Assembly (NCBI GenBank): GCA_004014935.1
Contig: CP025321.1
Span: 1,922,001 to 1,986,000, forward strand
Reading direction: 5' to 3'
Origin: Saccharomycopsis malanga
Lineage: Eukaryota > Ascomycota > Saccharomycetes > Ascoideales > Saccharomycopsidaceae
DNA length: 64,000 bases
The notes beneath the pieces are model-generated. The model made no database searches. It was not told the DNA's origin and worked only from the letters and a program-made list of their open reading frames with translations. The position numbers and the translations under genes are program-made. Positions 10,875 to 20,905 of this stretch are shown piece by piece. How positions within the stretch are numbered: position 1 is the first letter of the stretch; the number at the start of each line of letters is the position of its first letter.

Positions 10875-11063
10875 TTACCTTTTACCCTTTGACGGCAATT
10901 CAAACGTCAAGGAAGTTGTATGGCTCTGTTGATGCTGCAGCAGGCCTTGATTCTGCTGGCGCAGCATGGAGTATCGTTTCCTGTAGTCTGACTTTTCGTC
11001 AAAGTTCTGGAACAGTTGGTAAACAGGTGAGTCTTTATCAATTTTCTTTTTTCCGAAAATCAT
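10875..11063 (-). CDS. Possible 62-residue charged protein
   Basis: An ATG-started frame encodes a 62-residue basic, hydrophilic protein (begins MIFGKKKIDKDSPVYQLF, ends in a Lys/Arg-rich tail). I do not recognise it. It has no membrane segment or signal peptide. Its composition is protein-like rather than a translated repeat, and it sits alone in a gene desert of about 2 kb between KCS1 and the chitinase. Yeasts have many conserved micro-proteins of this size, so it may be real, but a chance frame cannot be excluded. Confidence 0.35.
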   Translation of the reverse strand: MIFGKKKIDKDSPVYQLFQNFDEKSDYRKRYSMLRQQNQGLLQHQQSHTTSLTFELPSKGKR

Positions 11064-11716
11064 TGTAAAATGGAGTGGATAGGGTCAAAAAAAGGGTAAT
11101 TGTAAAGGAAGTAATCAAAGTTATAAGGGAGAGTGCAAAGAATGGCAATAAAAAATGTCAAAAAGCAAAGTTTAAAAATGAATGTATGAGGTTAGTTATT
11201 ACTCAACAAATGAGCCAATAGGGGCTTATTGGTTGCTTTGTTATTCCGACAAGTTTTCCGGCAACAATCAACACATGAATAGTTTTAAAGCTCTCAAATG
11301 GCAGCAACATATACTGGCTGGTGCTAGTTTGTTTTAAAGGAGTGTGGAAAAGTTGGATAAAATATGAGAGTATATAATCAGTACATGTCTGGTTGACGCA
11401 CAGTAATGCACAATCCTGTACAGCTAAGCAACAAGCAGGTAATGGCAAAAAACCGGCTTGAATGGTCCTGTTATGCGGTGTACTGGAGATGTTTCTGATG
11501 TAGCAGCAAGATAGATGGTTCAACAGCCGTAGAGGTGAGTAGCAGGGCACCGTTTGTACAGAAAACGATTGCTTTGGGGTTGTTTTGGTCTTGATTTGCC
11601 AAAAAATTTAGTGAATATTTTGGCCAATGTGCGTGTGGTTTAAATGTAGTGCGCGTAGAATGCACATTCATGCGCTTTCTCAACATGGCATGTACTAAGA
11701 TATTTTGTATGGTATA
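11064..11716. other. Intergenic, no gene seen
   Basis: Frames of 95-115 codons occur on the minus strand (11203-11550 and 11471-11758). They overlap each other or the S1 copy and show no domain, so I treat the stretch as non-coding. Confidence 0.45.
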
Positions 11717-11876
11717 TAATGAAGCCCAGTAAATATCAGTTTCGTATAAACTCACCATGTCTAAAGGGAAAATCCCAATCCTGTACTCTTTATCATGATT
11801 ATCTCGCCCGTGTTCCTGCTAGGTCCTTTTCTTTTCTCCGAGAGCTCTGACCACTGGGCTATTTGGCTCAGTGGCT
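11717..11876 (-). repeat. S1 SINE-like repeat, short form
   Basis: On the minus strand there is a palindromic head (GAGCCAAATAGCCCAGTGG), then CTCTCGGAGAAAAG, ACACGGGCGAGATAATCATG and the 3' block ending TTTACTGGGC. The B box is missing, as in the other short forms. Confidence 0.8.
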
Positions 11877-11940
11877 TACGAATAAACAATCTAAGGTAAA
11901 TATATTCAAATGTATAGGTCTATAAAGATGTATCATTGTT

Positions 11941-13257
11941 CTAATAGCCATAGGAAACTGTAGAAGGCTGTTGGGAGGCAACCCATCCTGTGGAGTGTGC
12001 ACTTGGCTGAAGGACTGTGGGAGTTCTTACTGTTTCCAAGTCTCCGGTATAATAGATTGTAGACGTGATGTAGAGTATACCACCAGAAGCTGATCTATGT
12101 TTATGGTATGTAGCAGAAGTCATAGTGTGGTCGCCAGGACTCATCATATGCTCGCCAGGAATGCCGGTAGTTTTGCTAGCCAAAGTGTTTGTAAAAGTTG
12201 GGCTTTTCTTACCATTGGAATCACTTTGGTCATTTGAGCTATTCTTACCTTTGGAATCACCTTTGGAATCACCTTTGGAATTACTTTGGTCATTTGAGCC
12301 AGCTGGTAGCTCTTTAATAATTGATTTCAAGTTGCTGAGGTATGATTTGCCATTGATTTTGTTGGTATCGCCCGAGACAGCATCCCAGACCATGAAACCG
12401 CCAAACTGCTTGTCTTTAAGAGCAGACTGTGCTTTGCTTCTGACAATGTCAGGGGTGGCATAGCCTTGGCCAGCAGCTTTGGCGTCGCCTGGCAAACCAA
12501 TGTATAGTTTCATGTTCTTATTTGCAAATTCCCCCGAATGTTGGATCCACGTGTCCCAATTAAAGTGGTTGGTGTTCAAATCACACTCATTGTTGTAGAA
12601 CTGGATAAATGCCATGTCAATCATTGAGTTCTGTAAAGCATCGCCAACCCACTGGTCTGGGTACACACATTGAGGAGCAGCAGTGATAAGGAAATCTTGG
12701 GAAAACTTGCTCTTAAGAGCAGAAACAAGTGCAGGATAGCCTGTGGCAGCCCCATGCTCAATATCCAAATCAATCCCATCAATTGTGGCTCCTGGAAACA
12801 CTGTGCCATGCGGTCCAAATGTCTCGTACATTTTGTCAGCAAGTTGCTTAGCGTCACTTTCGGAAGAAACTTCGTAGGAGCCTTCTCCTCCTCCCATCGA
12901 AAGAATCACCTTAACCCCTGCCTTTCGGCAAGTGTTGATACCAGCAGCAATGTTTGGACAGCTTTTAGAGTCGCACTGGTCCCCAAAATTGTATGATACC
13001 GTCTTTCCTTTGAAATTGTTAACGAAAGACACTATGACTATATCCATGGCCCCTTCTTCACAGTACTTCCCTAGGTCCTTCTGGCCATCGCCCTGGCCCC
13101 AGTACACTGCCAAGTTGTGTCCTTCTGGCGAATAAGCAGCAGAAGCATAGTGTGCTAGGGAAAAGAGCAAAAAGGCGTAAAGTAATTTATCAAGGAGCAT
13201 ATCTGATTGACGTTGTGGAAATCTGTCTTTAACACTTGATAGCAGTATTTTATTCAT
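11941..13257 (-). CDS. Secreted GH18 chitinase (Cts1/Cht type)
   Basis: An endochitinase of glycoside hydrolase family 18, acting at the cell wall in separation or remodelling. The catalytic signature DGIDLDIE is clear, as are the N-terminal LAVYWGQ, the conserved SMGGGEGSY strand and the C-terminal MVWDAVSGD. The open frame gives 438 residues from the ATG at 13257. The Met at 13200 is more likely the start, because it opens a good signal peptide (MLLDKLLYAFLLFSLAHYASA) and gives 419 residues, close to the short Candida-type chitinases. A Gly/Asp/Ser/Lys repeat linker follows the catalytic domain. The last 80 residues are Ser/Thr-rich, as expected for O-mannosylation. I see no chitin-binding module. 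Confidence 0.9.
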   Translation of the reverse strand: MNKILLSSVKDRFPQRQSDMLLDKLLYAFLLFSLAHYASAAYSPEGHNLAVYWGQGDGQKDLGKYCEEGAMDIVIVSFVNNFKGKTVSYNFGDQCDSKSCPNIAAGINTCRKAGVKVILSMGGGEGSYEVSSESDAKQLADKMYETFGPHGTVFPGATIDGIDLDIEHGAATGYPALVSALKSKFSQDFLITAAPQCVYPDQWVGDALQNSMIDMAFIQFYNNECDLNTNHFNWDTWIQHSGEFANKNMKLYIGLPGDAKAAGQGYATPDIVRSKAQSALKDKQFGGFMVWDAVSGDTNKINGKSYLSNLKSIIKELPAGSNDQSNSKGDSKGDSKGKNSSNDQSDSNGKKSPTFTNTLASKTTGIPGEHMMSPGDHTMTSATYHKHRSASGGILYITSTIYYTGDLETVRTPTVLQPSAHSTGWVASQQPSTVSYGY

Positions 13258-14464
13258 ACAAAATTGGCTTAATCCAGCTCTTACATGGCCTTCAGATTAC
13301 AGTATTTGCTCTGCTTTTATATATTATGATTCTCTGGCTACACTACATGTTCATACAAAACGCATTTCCTGGATTGCTACTTCCACCCGGAATGGTAACA
13401 TCTATTAAGAAACACAATACGCCTGCTTCGCTTGCCTCACTTTACAGCCTTCTATCTGCTAGTTGTACTGTTCCAACCTCCAGTAATGTTGTCGTCTTTG
13501 GATGTTCACCATCCACCAAAAGGCCATGCATGAGGATGCATATCGACACATCATATATAGCTCTTACCAACGTTTAGAAGCAATAATTGAAAAGATATTC
13601 GATTGATTAAAGAAAAAAACAAATAAAAAGATGATTCTTGGGCGCTGCAGTGTGTAAATTCATAATATAAATGGTGCTACGAGCAAGGCTACCAATTTTA
13701 CTCTGATACGTGTTCATAATAAAGCTCCGCTTCTATCCTTATGCATCTAATTGATGTTCAAAGCTACTTTGAAATAATATTATATCCGTGAAAAGTGAAA
13801 TTATTTACTTGTATCGTACCAAGTAAACCCAGAAAATCGCCTGGATTGGAATGATGTGAGTTATTTAGTATAAAATGGCTGCTAGCTACAATACTGTAAA
13901 ATGTAAGAACACTGCAAGAATTCTATTTCAATAATGTGACTTTTGGAATGAGCATTTATAATCAGAACACTCAGATGCAAGGGCTCTCGTAATTGCTACT
14001 CATGTTTCTTCAAAGAATGAAATACGGTCAAGTTCAGGGGAAATGCATTGCCTTTAGCACTATTCTATGGTAGCATGCACAGCAACTCACTATTCTGAAT
14101 AGGGGAAATTCACGAAACAAAAATACGAAATAGTAGCAGGTGCCAAATTGTGTGCCCTTTGTTTAGTCTCTACTAGCTTGCATTAGCTAGGGGTACCTGG
14201 TGCAGCTAAGGAAATGTTTGGCTACATTGTAAATCACATACTTTTGAAGGCGTAAAAGTTGTTTTGTTCATCCTAAATTTGAAAGTATTTGAATTCGGGC
14301 TTTTTGAAAGCAAATAGTTAAATTTTTGAATTCTGGCTTTTTGAAAGCTTCATTTCAAAGCAAATAGTTGGATTTTTAAAAGCTTACTTTTTGAAAGCAA
14401 AATAGTAAATATAAGAGTCATTTAAACCCACCCATTTCCGATTTTTAGATATCCTCTTATTGGG
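13258..14464. other. Intergenic, no convincing gene
   Basis: About 1.2 kb. A 113-codon frame overlaps the chitinase start and has no domain. From about 14285 to 14405 there is a local repeat of about 55 bp containing GCTTTTTGAAAGC and CAAATAGTT, in three worn copies. Confidence 0.45.
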
Positions 14465-14706
14465 TTATAATAATATTTTATATTTCGGGCCCAGCGCATT
14501 TAGTTTCGTATATACACGCCATGTCTAAGAGGACTTGGTATACTGCTATTTTGTTTTCTTAAATAATTTTTCTTTCAAAGGACCATTCCTTCTTTTAATA
14601 AACTTTCATGGCTCGAAATATAAGATTGTTATTATTATTATCTAAATGGCCAAATCTAAATAGCCAATGTACTGGGCTCGAAATATTAGATTATCTTTAT
14701 TATTAT
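14465..14706. repeat. Cluster of S1 3' fragments in both orientations
   Basis: A minus-strand S1 3' part lies at 14468-14541 (GGGCCCAGCGC, GTTTCGTATATACACGCC, TAAGAGGACTTGG). Two plus-strand tails follow at 14608-14640 and 14671-14706 (GGCTCGAAATATAAGATTG plus ATT run; TACTGGGCTCGAAATATTAG plus ATT run). They look like several truncated insertions. Confidence 0.65.
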
Positions 14707-14780
14707 AAACTTTCATGTTATAGCCAATCTACAAAAAATAGTCGAAAAAATTGCATCACATTCAAAATCAGACCAAACAA

Positions 14781-15497
14781 CTAACACTCTGTAACATTAC
14801 ATATAATATCGTTAACAACATTCTTTTCAGAGCTTCTGGGCCTGAGTTGCTGGGTTTTTATTGTGTTAACTTCAGAGACGTAGTTTTTAAACATTTTGTC
14901 AGTAATACCAAAACTTGCTGGATTTTGCCAGAAAAGTTTCTTGATGAGCGATTTGCATTGGGTTTCAGTAAAATGCTTACCAGTAATTCTGTTCAATTCT
15001 CTAGTAATAAACCTCCACTTCTCAATTTCTCCCTCGTCCAAGACTTGCTGCAATGCCAACACTTCTGCTTCGCTCCAATGACTGATAGCTCCTCCTTGCT
15101 GGCCGATTAGGACTTGATATCGATTTCTTACAGCCAAACAGTTGGAAACCCCGATTGCCTTGGCAATATCATTCCAATTTTTCCCACTCCTCTTGAGCTT
15201 TACAATAATCCTGTCCTGCTCCTCGGTGTACTTTGATTTCCTCTTGACCCTTCGCCGAGGAAACTGCATGGCATCTTTTCTTGTAGTGGCAGTGGCCAAA
15301 GGTGGTGCCGGTAAGATGTTAGCCAAAGTCTCGGGAATATCTTTGATTTTGTTGGACTCTATCAGAGACGAGCACTTTTTATGGGAAAAAGCCTTTGGCC
15401 TGGTGCTTGGCGATTGGTAAACATTTTCTGTAAACGGTAAAGGTGCTTTCATGGTGGTGATAGTAACAGACAACCGAGCCAATGATAGAATGGGCAT
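14781..15497 (-). CDS. Myb/SANT-domain protein of unknown role
   Basis: A 238-residue protein with a Myb-like helix-turn-helix repeat at about 90-130 (YTEEQDRIIVKLKRSGKNW, then IAKAIGVSN and AVRNRYQ). A second, more divergent Myb-like repeat follows at about 140-185 (WSEAEVLALQQVLDEG, ITRELNRITGKHFTETQC). The basic stretch RRRVKRKSK just before the first repeat could be a nuclear signal. A DNA-binding or chromatin role is likely from the fold alone. I do not recognise the orthologue. The Met at residue 16 is an alternative start. Confidence 0.75.
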   Translation of the reverse strand: MPILSLARLSVTITTMKAPLPFTENVYQSPSTRPKAFSHKKCSSLIESNKIKDIPETLANILPAPPLATATTRKDAMQFPRRRVKRKSKYTEEQDRIIVKLKRSGKNWNDIAKAIGVSNCLAVRNRYQVLIGQQGGAISHWSEAEVLALQQVLDEGEIEKWRFITRELNRITGKHFTETQCKSLIKKLFWQNPASFGITDKMFKNYVSEVNTIKTQQLRPRSSEKNVVNDIICNVTEC

Positions 15498-15904
15498 CCA
15501 GCGATTGTAATACCAATAGCTAATGTCTATACAGACTTTCCAGCAGATTTTCTTGATTTTATGAAAAGCAATCTACAACCCCTATCAAAATCCATCTAAA
15601 CAAATAGCTGCACTACCAAAATTAAAGCCTTTCTGGACAACTTGCCCAAACTACAGAATGTACATTCCCTCCCACATACAAGAAGGACTCTATCGTTATG
15701 TGCTGACAACAATAGCCAGAATCTAACATCTAGCTACCGCGAATCTACCTAGACAAAGCTGCCAACCGCAATGCAAATAGCAGTTTTCAAACTAATGTGG
15801 AAGTGGTCTACAATCGATGCACCTTGCACTACGCCAGCATAGAATAATGGCCAAGTGGTACATTAGCCTGGAACCGCTAGTTTAGTGCTAATCCGATACG
15901 AGGA

Positions 15905-16219
15905 ATGGACAGCATGCCAACATTATTTGAGGAACCGAGAACCAACCTGGGAATTTTGCGCATTGTAGATCATATTGCCGATCTTATTACAGAAGATAAT
16001 CGCAATGCATCCATAGTTGATTATCAGCTTACTTTACAGTGCCAACGCCTTGTGAACAGCCTGCCCTGCACTACAATTAACGGTATGCAGCCAAAAATGC
16101 TATTCATCTCATATCCGTTGAAAAAAGCCGTTCATCTACTAGTTGTTCCCCTGATTTTGAACCAACAGCCAACACAGATAATTATACCATACCATACCAT
16201 ACCACCTTCAAACATATAA
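15905..16219 (+). CDS. Doubtful 104-residue ORF
   Basis: An ATG frame lies between the Myb gene and the JmjC gene. The first 50 residues (MDSMPTLFEEPRTNLGILR...) look amphipathic and protein-like. The rest, ending in a CATAC-repeat-encoded tail, does not. I see no domain. It may be a chance frame or an exon of something I cannot resolve. Confidence 0.22.
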   Translation: MDSMPTLFEEPRTNLGILRIVDHIADLITEDNRNASIVDYQLTLQCQRLVNSLPCTTINGMQPKMLFISYPLKKAVHLLVVPLILNQQPTQIIIPYHTIPPSNI

Positions 16220-16407
16220 TGCTGAAATATGCAGGAGTATGCCGGTGTCACACGGATAGTGCATAACAGTCATGTGATACATACTTTTTTACACAGCTGC
16301 CGGCATTAAAAAATTTTTCAACATGAAGAAGGGATGGGTTGATTTGAGTGTAGGAGTTGGAAAAGTGGTATATTTGTAAGGCAATTTGGTTTGAAAAAAG
16401 TGGATCA

Positions 16408-18156
16408 ATGGCCCAAGGAGCGGTAGGAAAGACGCGGAATTATTTACAGTTGCAGTTTCCGGCGTTTGCGCGACATCCGTTGAATGTGAGGCCTTCGGGG
16501 AATGAGTTGATACTACTTGAAGCAGAGCAACGGGCCCTACGAGACAAGTGGAATGGGCAGTTGGGCAGTATGGCAGTGTTGCCGGACGACTTGATAATGC
16601 AGATCATCTCGTATTTGGACCGGCCGGGGGATGTGGTGAGCTTGGGGCATGCGTCGAGGGTGTTGTATGCGTTCACGTATCATGAAGAAGTATGGAAGAC
16701 CATGTTCTTGAGGCAGGCAGCGAGATTGGCGGGGGATTTCGAGTGGAGAGGGTCCTGGAGAAGGACGGTGTTGCGGTTGGACCGGGAGGCGCGTGTGCAG
16801 TGCGAGAACAACTTGGTGTGTTCGGATTTGCTCTTTCGGCCGTTCCAGTGCTCTCAGATGGATTACAAGAGCATCTTCAAGCAGATTGTATTGCAGGAGC
16901 TGGCTGCCTGTAGAGGAGGGGCTGACGTGAACCACAGGAAGCTGTATGCTCCCATCCGGCGGATTGCCGAGGAGACTCTTTCGGTCGGGCTTTTTGAGGA
17001 GACACTCAGCGAGACCCCGTTTATCCTCACGAGCTCCAGCAAGAACAGATGGCCTCGCTGGACCTTGGAGACGCTTCTCGAGCGGTTTCCGAAGGTGGAG
17101 TTCCAGCAGGAGGCCGTCAACTGGAGCCTCGAGGCGTATTCCCGGTATCTTGCGCATAACGAGGACGAGAGCCCGTTGTATTTGTTTGATTGCAATAGCT
17201 CGGCAATGCAAGAGTTGGCCAGCGAATACACCGTGCCGCAGTGTTTCCAGAAGGACTTGTTCAAGGTGTTCGACGAGGAGGCCCAGAGCAGGACAGCATC
17301 GAACTGCCGTCCCAACTTCAGATGGCTTATTGTGGGCTCGGAGCGCACGGGCTCCACATTCCATAAAGACCCCAACTCCACGTCGGCGTGGAACGCCGTG
17401 CTTTCGGGAAGCAAGCTCTGGATCATGGTGCCGCCACATCTAGTGCCGCCGGGCGTGGACACCAACGCCGACGAGAGCGAGGTCACCAGCCCCGTCAGCC
17501 TTGCAGAGTATGTTCTCTCGGGCTTTTTCCAGGACGTGTTGAAGTTGAGCGCAGATCCAAGCACTGGCGTCTTGATTGGCATCACCTTTCCTGGAGAATG
17601 CAACTATGTGCCTAGTGGCTGGTGGCATTTGGTCATCAATGTCGAAAACACCGTTGCCTTGACCCAGAACTTTACTCCTGTGCCCACATTGCCCAAAGTG
17701 TTGAGTTTCTTCAAAAATAAGCCTGACCAGGTGTCTGGCTTCAATTTGGCAAGACTACACTCCGCCACCGAGTCGCTTTACAGTAGAATGGTAGCCCAAA
17801 GCCCTCTGGACAATGACTTTGCCACAAGAAAACTGGCCATCGAACGCTATTTGAACAATAGCAAACTCTGCTGCGCCAGTAATGCCCCTGTCCAAGAGGA
17901 CGAGGCTTGTATCTCCAACGTGCCCCTCATCCACATTTTTGAGCAGTTGCTCATAGAAAACGGTTTCAAACATGTTTTGGACGCTGCCAAACTAAAACTC
18001 GAACAACAAGCCCGTTCCCGTGAATCATTTCTCTCAAAAGTCGTCAAGCGTAACCAATTATGGGAAAATGTTATCAAAACACAAGACTCGTGTGAAACTG
18101 ACAAAACCAACACCGCATTTTCCTTTAATTTTGGGTTTGATGAGGAGGAGGACTGA
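16408..18156 (+). CDS. F-box plus JmjC dioxygenase-like protein
   Basis: The frame is open from a TTG at 16357, but the first ATG is at 16408, giving 582 residues. An F-box-like segment (LPDDLIMQIISYLDRPGDV...) lies at about 57-105. A cupin/JmjC core of the JMJD6/Tyw5 type follows at about 200-430. The Fe(II) ligands appear intact: HKD at about 319-321 (after GSTF) and the distal His at about 407 in GWWHLVINVENTV. The 2-oxoglutarate-anchoring K is probably in GSKLWIMVPP. The layout suggests an SCF-linked 2-oxoglutarate oxygenase acting on a protein or RNA, with unknown substrate. No intron is seen. The coding sequence is clearly more GC-rich than its surroundings. Confidence 0.85.
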   Translation: MAQGAVGKTRNYLQLQFPAFARHPLNVRPSGNELILLEAEQRALRDKWNGQLGSMAVLPDDLIMQIISYLDRPGDVVSLGHASRVLYAFTYHEEVWKTMFLRQAARLAGDFEWRGSWRRTVLRLDREARVQCENNLVCSDLLFRPFQCSQMDYKSIFKQIVLQELAACRGGADVNHRKLYAPIRRIAEETLSVGLFEETLSETPFILTSSSKNRWPRWTLETLLERFPKVEFQQEAVNWSLEAYSRYLAHNEDESPLYLFDCNSSAMQELASEYTVPQCFQKDLFKVFDEEAQSRTASNCRPNFRWLIVGSERTGSTFHKDPNSTSAWNAVLSGSKLWIMVPPHLVPPGVDTNADESEVTSPVSLAEYVLSGFFQDVLKLSADPSTGVLIGITFPGECNYVPSGWWHLVINVENTVALTQNFTPVPTLPKVLSFFKNKPDQVSGFNLARLHSATESLYSRMVAQSPLDNDFATRKLAIERYLNNSKLCCASNAPVQEDEACISNVPLIHIFEQLLIENGFKHVLDAAKLKLEQQARSRESFLSKVVKRNQLWENVIKTQDSCETDKTNTAFSFNFGFDEEED

Positions 18157-18234
18157 GTGTTTTGTATATTTGTAATTGTCTGTCAGATTCTTGCCAGAGA
18201 AATTTGCATTTGAAAATGACAATAAAAGTGGAAT

Positions 18235-18795
18235 TGATTTAGTTTGGAATTATTAAAAGTGGAATTAATAAAAGTTGAATTGATTTAGTCTGGAATTAAT
18301 AAAAGTGGAATTGATTCAGTCTGGAATTGATTCAGCCTTGAATTAATAAAAGTGGAATTGGTTTAGTCTTGAATTAATAAAAGAGGAAATGATTTCGTCT
18401 GGAATTAATAAAAGTGGAATTGATTTAGTCTGGAATTGATTTAGTCTTCAATGAGTAAAAGTTGATTTGATTTAGTCTGGAATCGATTCAGACTTGAATT
18501 AATAAAAGTGGAATCGATTTCGTCTGGAATTGATTCAGTCTGGAATTAATAAAAGAGGAATTGATTTAGTCTGGAATTAATAAAAGTTGAATTAAGTCTG
18601 TAATTAATAAAAGAGGAATTGATTCAGTCTGGAATTGACTCAGTCTAGAATTAATAAAAGTTGAATTGATTGCGTCTGGAATTGATTTAATCTTCAATGA
18701 GTAAAAGTGGAACTGATTCAGTCTTCAATGAGCAAAAGTGGAACTGATAAAGTCTTCAATGAACTTTCGTGGAATTGATTTAGTCTTCAATGAAT
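18235..18795 (+). repeat. About 30-bp degenerate minisatellite
   Basis: Over about 560 bp, units of the type GGAATTGATTTAGTCTGGAA alternate with TTAATAAAAGTGGAAT. There are roughly 18-20 units, diverged by substitutions and by unit-length changes. The array starts about 80 bp after the JmjC stop and ends at an S1 copy. Confidence 0.9.
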
Positions 18796-18797
18796 TT

Positions 18798-18911
18798 TAG
18801 TGCTCTCGGAAAAGACCCACTGGGTCGAAGCAAGTCCCTTTAGACATTGCTCGTATATACTCACTAATATGTACTGGCCTTGAAATATATGATATTATTA
18901 TTATTATTATG
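18798..18911 (+). repeat. S1 SINE-like repeat, deleted
   Basis: A head remnant (AGTGCTCTCGGAAAAGACC) joins the 3' part (GTCCCTTTAGACATTGCTCG, TATGTACTGGCC) and an (ATT)n tail. It abuts a minus-strand copy tail to tail. Confidence 0.75.
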
Positions 18912-19118
18912 GCCACTGGGCCATTTGGATCATATTTCAAGCCCAGTAAATATTAGTTTCGTATAAACGCACCATGTCTAAAGGGAAAATCACGTTCAGC
19001 ATTATAAAAAGTAGCGATTAAAAGTGTCATCTTGGGAATCGAACCTGTATTCCTGTTAGGTCTTTTTTCTGTTCTCCGAGAGCTCTTACCAGACAAATGG
19101 CCCAGTGGCTTTTGAGTA
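18912..19118 (-). repeat. S1 SINE-like repeat with B box
   Basis: On the minus strand there is a head with an A box, a CTCTCGGAGAAC-type loop and a B box GGTTCGATTCCC (19028-19040). The 3' block with GTTTATACGAAAC follows. It lies tail to tail with the copy at 18798-18911. Confidence 0.78.
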
Positions 19119-19127
19119 ATCATTAAA

Positions 19128-19797
19128 GTTTTTTGCTATATTCTACTACTGTTTGTAATGAAAAATATCAGATTTTCGAATAATTATTGATATAACGGAA
19201 AATTGTCAATTTTGTCAAAAAAGTTGATTTTTTCAAGTCATATTCTAGAGCCCATACAGTAAACCAAACCATACATAAATTATATTTCCATACTATAAAA
19301 GCCCTAGAGTTTTATACTGTGTACTGGTTTGTAATAGTTGGCTTATATAAATTTTTTATACTGAAAAAGCACCAGTTTGTCAAAAATAACACACAATGTG
19401 TTAAAAATTCTGTCTTTTTCTTGACAATTTCTTATAATTTTAAATTGCTCGTATTATTAACTATGCTTCCTTTAAGATTTGAATGAGGTTTTATACCAAA
19501 GAAACGCGTATCTCAAAAGCTAAAAATAGTGTTGTTCATTAAAAGTTCTCAGAAGAACTATTGTTTGATAAGATTTACTATATCTTGTCAAAAAACCCTA
19601 TGTCAACTTCCGCTATACATTGAATATATCATGGGGCTAGGTAAAGCGTAATGTGTTTATTAATAAACTTTATACCTCGGTGCAGGGGAGTCCATTTGAA
19701 AGAAACTTTTATTCCTATCAAGGTTATGGTTGAAAATGGCTTAATAACACGTTGACATTATTTGATGTTTTTTTTTTGCTGTTCCAGTTTCTGATTG
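19128..19797 (+). repeat. F2 repeat, copy 3, 5'-truncated
   Basis: The copy begins inside the F2 body (TTTTGCTATATTCTACTAC) and runs to the family 3' end (GCTGTTCCAGTTTCTGAT). The tRNA-like head is missing. It contains the family blocks ATATAACGGAAAATTGTC and AAACCAAACCATAC. Confidence 0.78.
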
Positions 19798-19832
19798 CTT
19801 ATTCATATTATTAACCCATTGGGTGTTCAAGT

Positions 19833-20124
19833 GACCTGACGGCTCAGTGGTTGGTTGGTGCTCTCAGAGAACAGAAAAAGAGCTAATACACTCGCTGGTT
19901 CGATTCCTACTACATGCACTATCTACTCACTGTTTTTACAATGTTGAACAGACAAGTGCAACTACCTGAAACCCAACCTAGACCAATAGATGCTTGTTTT
20001 CCAATTAAGTGACAAGCTTATCGAATTTTTTTGGGTTTTTTCTTACCAAGGTTTACCAAATTCCTTTACACATGGCTCGTATATACCAAACTGATATTTA
20101 CTGGGCTCGTAATATAAGATATTA
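19833..20124 (+). repeat. S1 SINE-like repeat, full length with B box
   Basis: About 290 bp: A box GGCTCAGTGG at 19841, B box CTGGTTCGATTCCT near 19892, and middle segment CAGACAAGTGCAACTACCTG. The 3' part (TTTACCAAATTCC, GGCTCGTATATACC, TTTACTGGGCTCG) is followed by a very short tail. It sits between F2 copies 3 and 4, all in the same direction. Confidence 0.85.
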
Positions 20125-20127
20125 CTC

Positions 20128-20905
20128 AATATGGCTTATTATTGCCAGGTGGCCAAGTTGGTTGAGCCATGCGCCACACAAAATAGCACAGAATAGTGCA
20201 GAATGGTGCAGAAAAACAAGTGTGGCGTTCCTCACTTGGGGTTTTGGTCCTCAATTCGCGCTCTTGACGTTTTGGAGTAATCATCAAACGTTTTATTGAA
20301 CTAAATCTATGCTATCCAGGTTATTTTGGTTTGAAAAACGTACACCAGAGTTTTAAAATTTTTTGCTTTATTATAGTATAATTTGTAATAAAAAAAATAA
20401 AATTTTCGAGTAAATATAGGCTATAATGGAGAATTGTCAATTTTGACAAAACGTTGGTTCTTTTCAATGTGGTTTAAAAGTCTTTACAGTAAATCAAACC
20501 ATGCAAAAATTATACTTCTATACTCTGTAGAATCTAGGGCTTATACTATGCACGCTGTTTTCATATTTGGCTTTCAAATATCATTTAATTGTGAAAAAGT
20601 ATCATTTTGTCGAAAATGACATATAATTCGTTGACAAAATAGTGTTTTCCACTCCTCAGAGAGAATTTCTTTATTTTTAAACGTTATTCCGTAATCCTTA
20701 ATCAATTTTAGTTTTAGTTGTGGTTTCTGCAGCGTTTAAATAAATTTTTATTGCAAAGAAACTCATATCTCATCATCTAAAGAAAGTATTGTTTATTATG
20801 TGTGCTCAAAACTTTATTACTTTTCATCTTGAAGTTGGAAATGGTTGAATGCTACTTTGACTTTTGTTTTTTGTTTCTTCGCTGTTGTAGTTTATGATTT
20901 GTTTT
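20128..20905 (+). repeat. F2 tRNA-headed repeat, copy 4
   Basis: It starts almost at the A box (GTGGCCAAGTTGG near 20150), so the leader of about 180 bp is absent. The hairpin arms CGCCACAC and GTGTGGCG and the AATAGTGCAG-type loop are present. The body runs to the family end GTTGTAGTTTATGATT. Confidence 0.82.

Noticed and set aside
13236-13577. 113-codon plus-strand frame overlapping the chitinase start
   Set aside because: It starts with TTG-type sequence inside the chitinase 5' region. No domain, and it conflicts with a well-supported gene.
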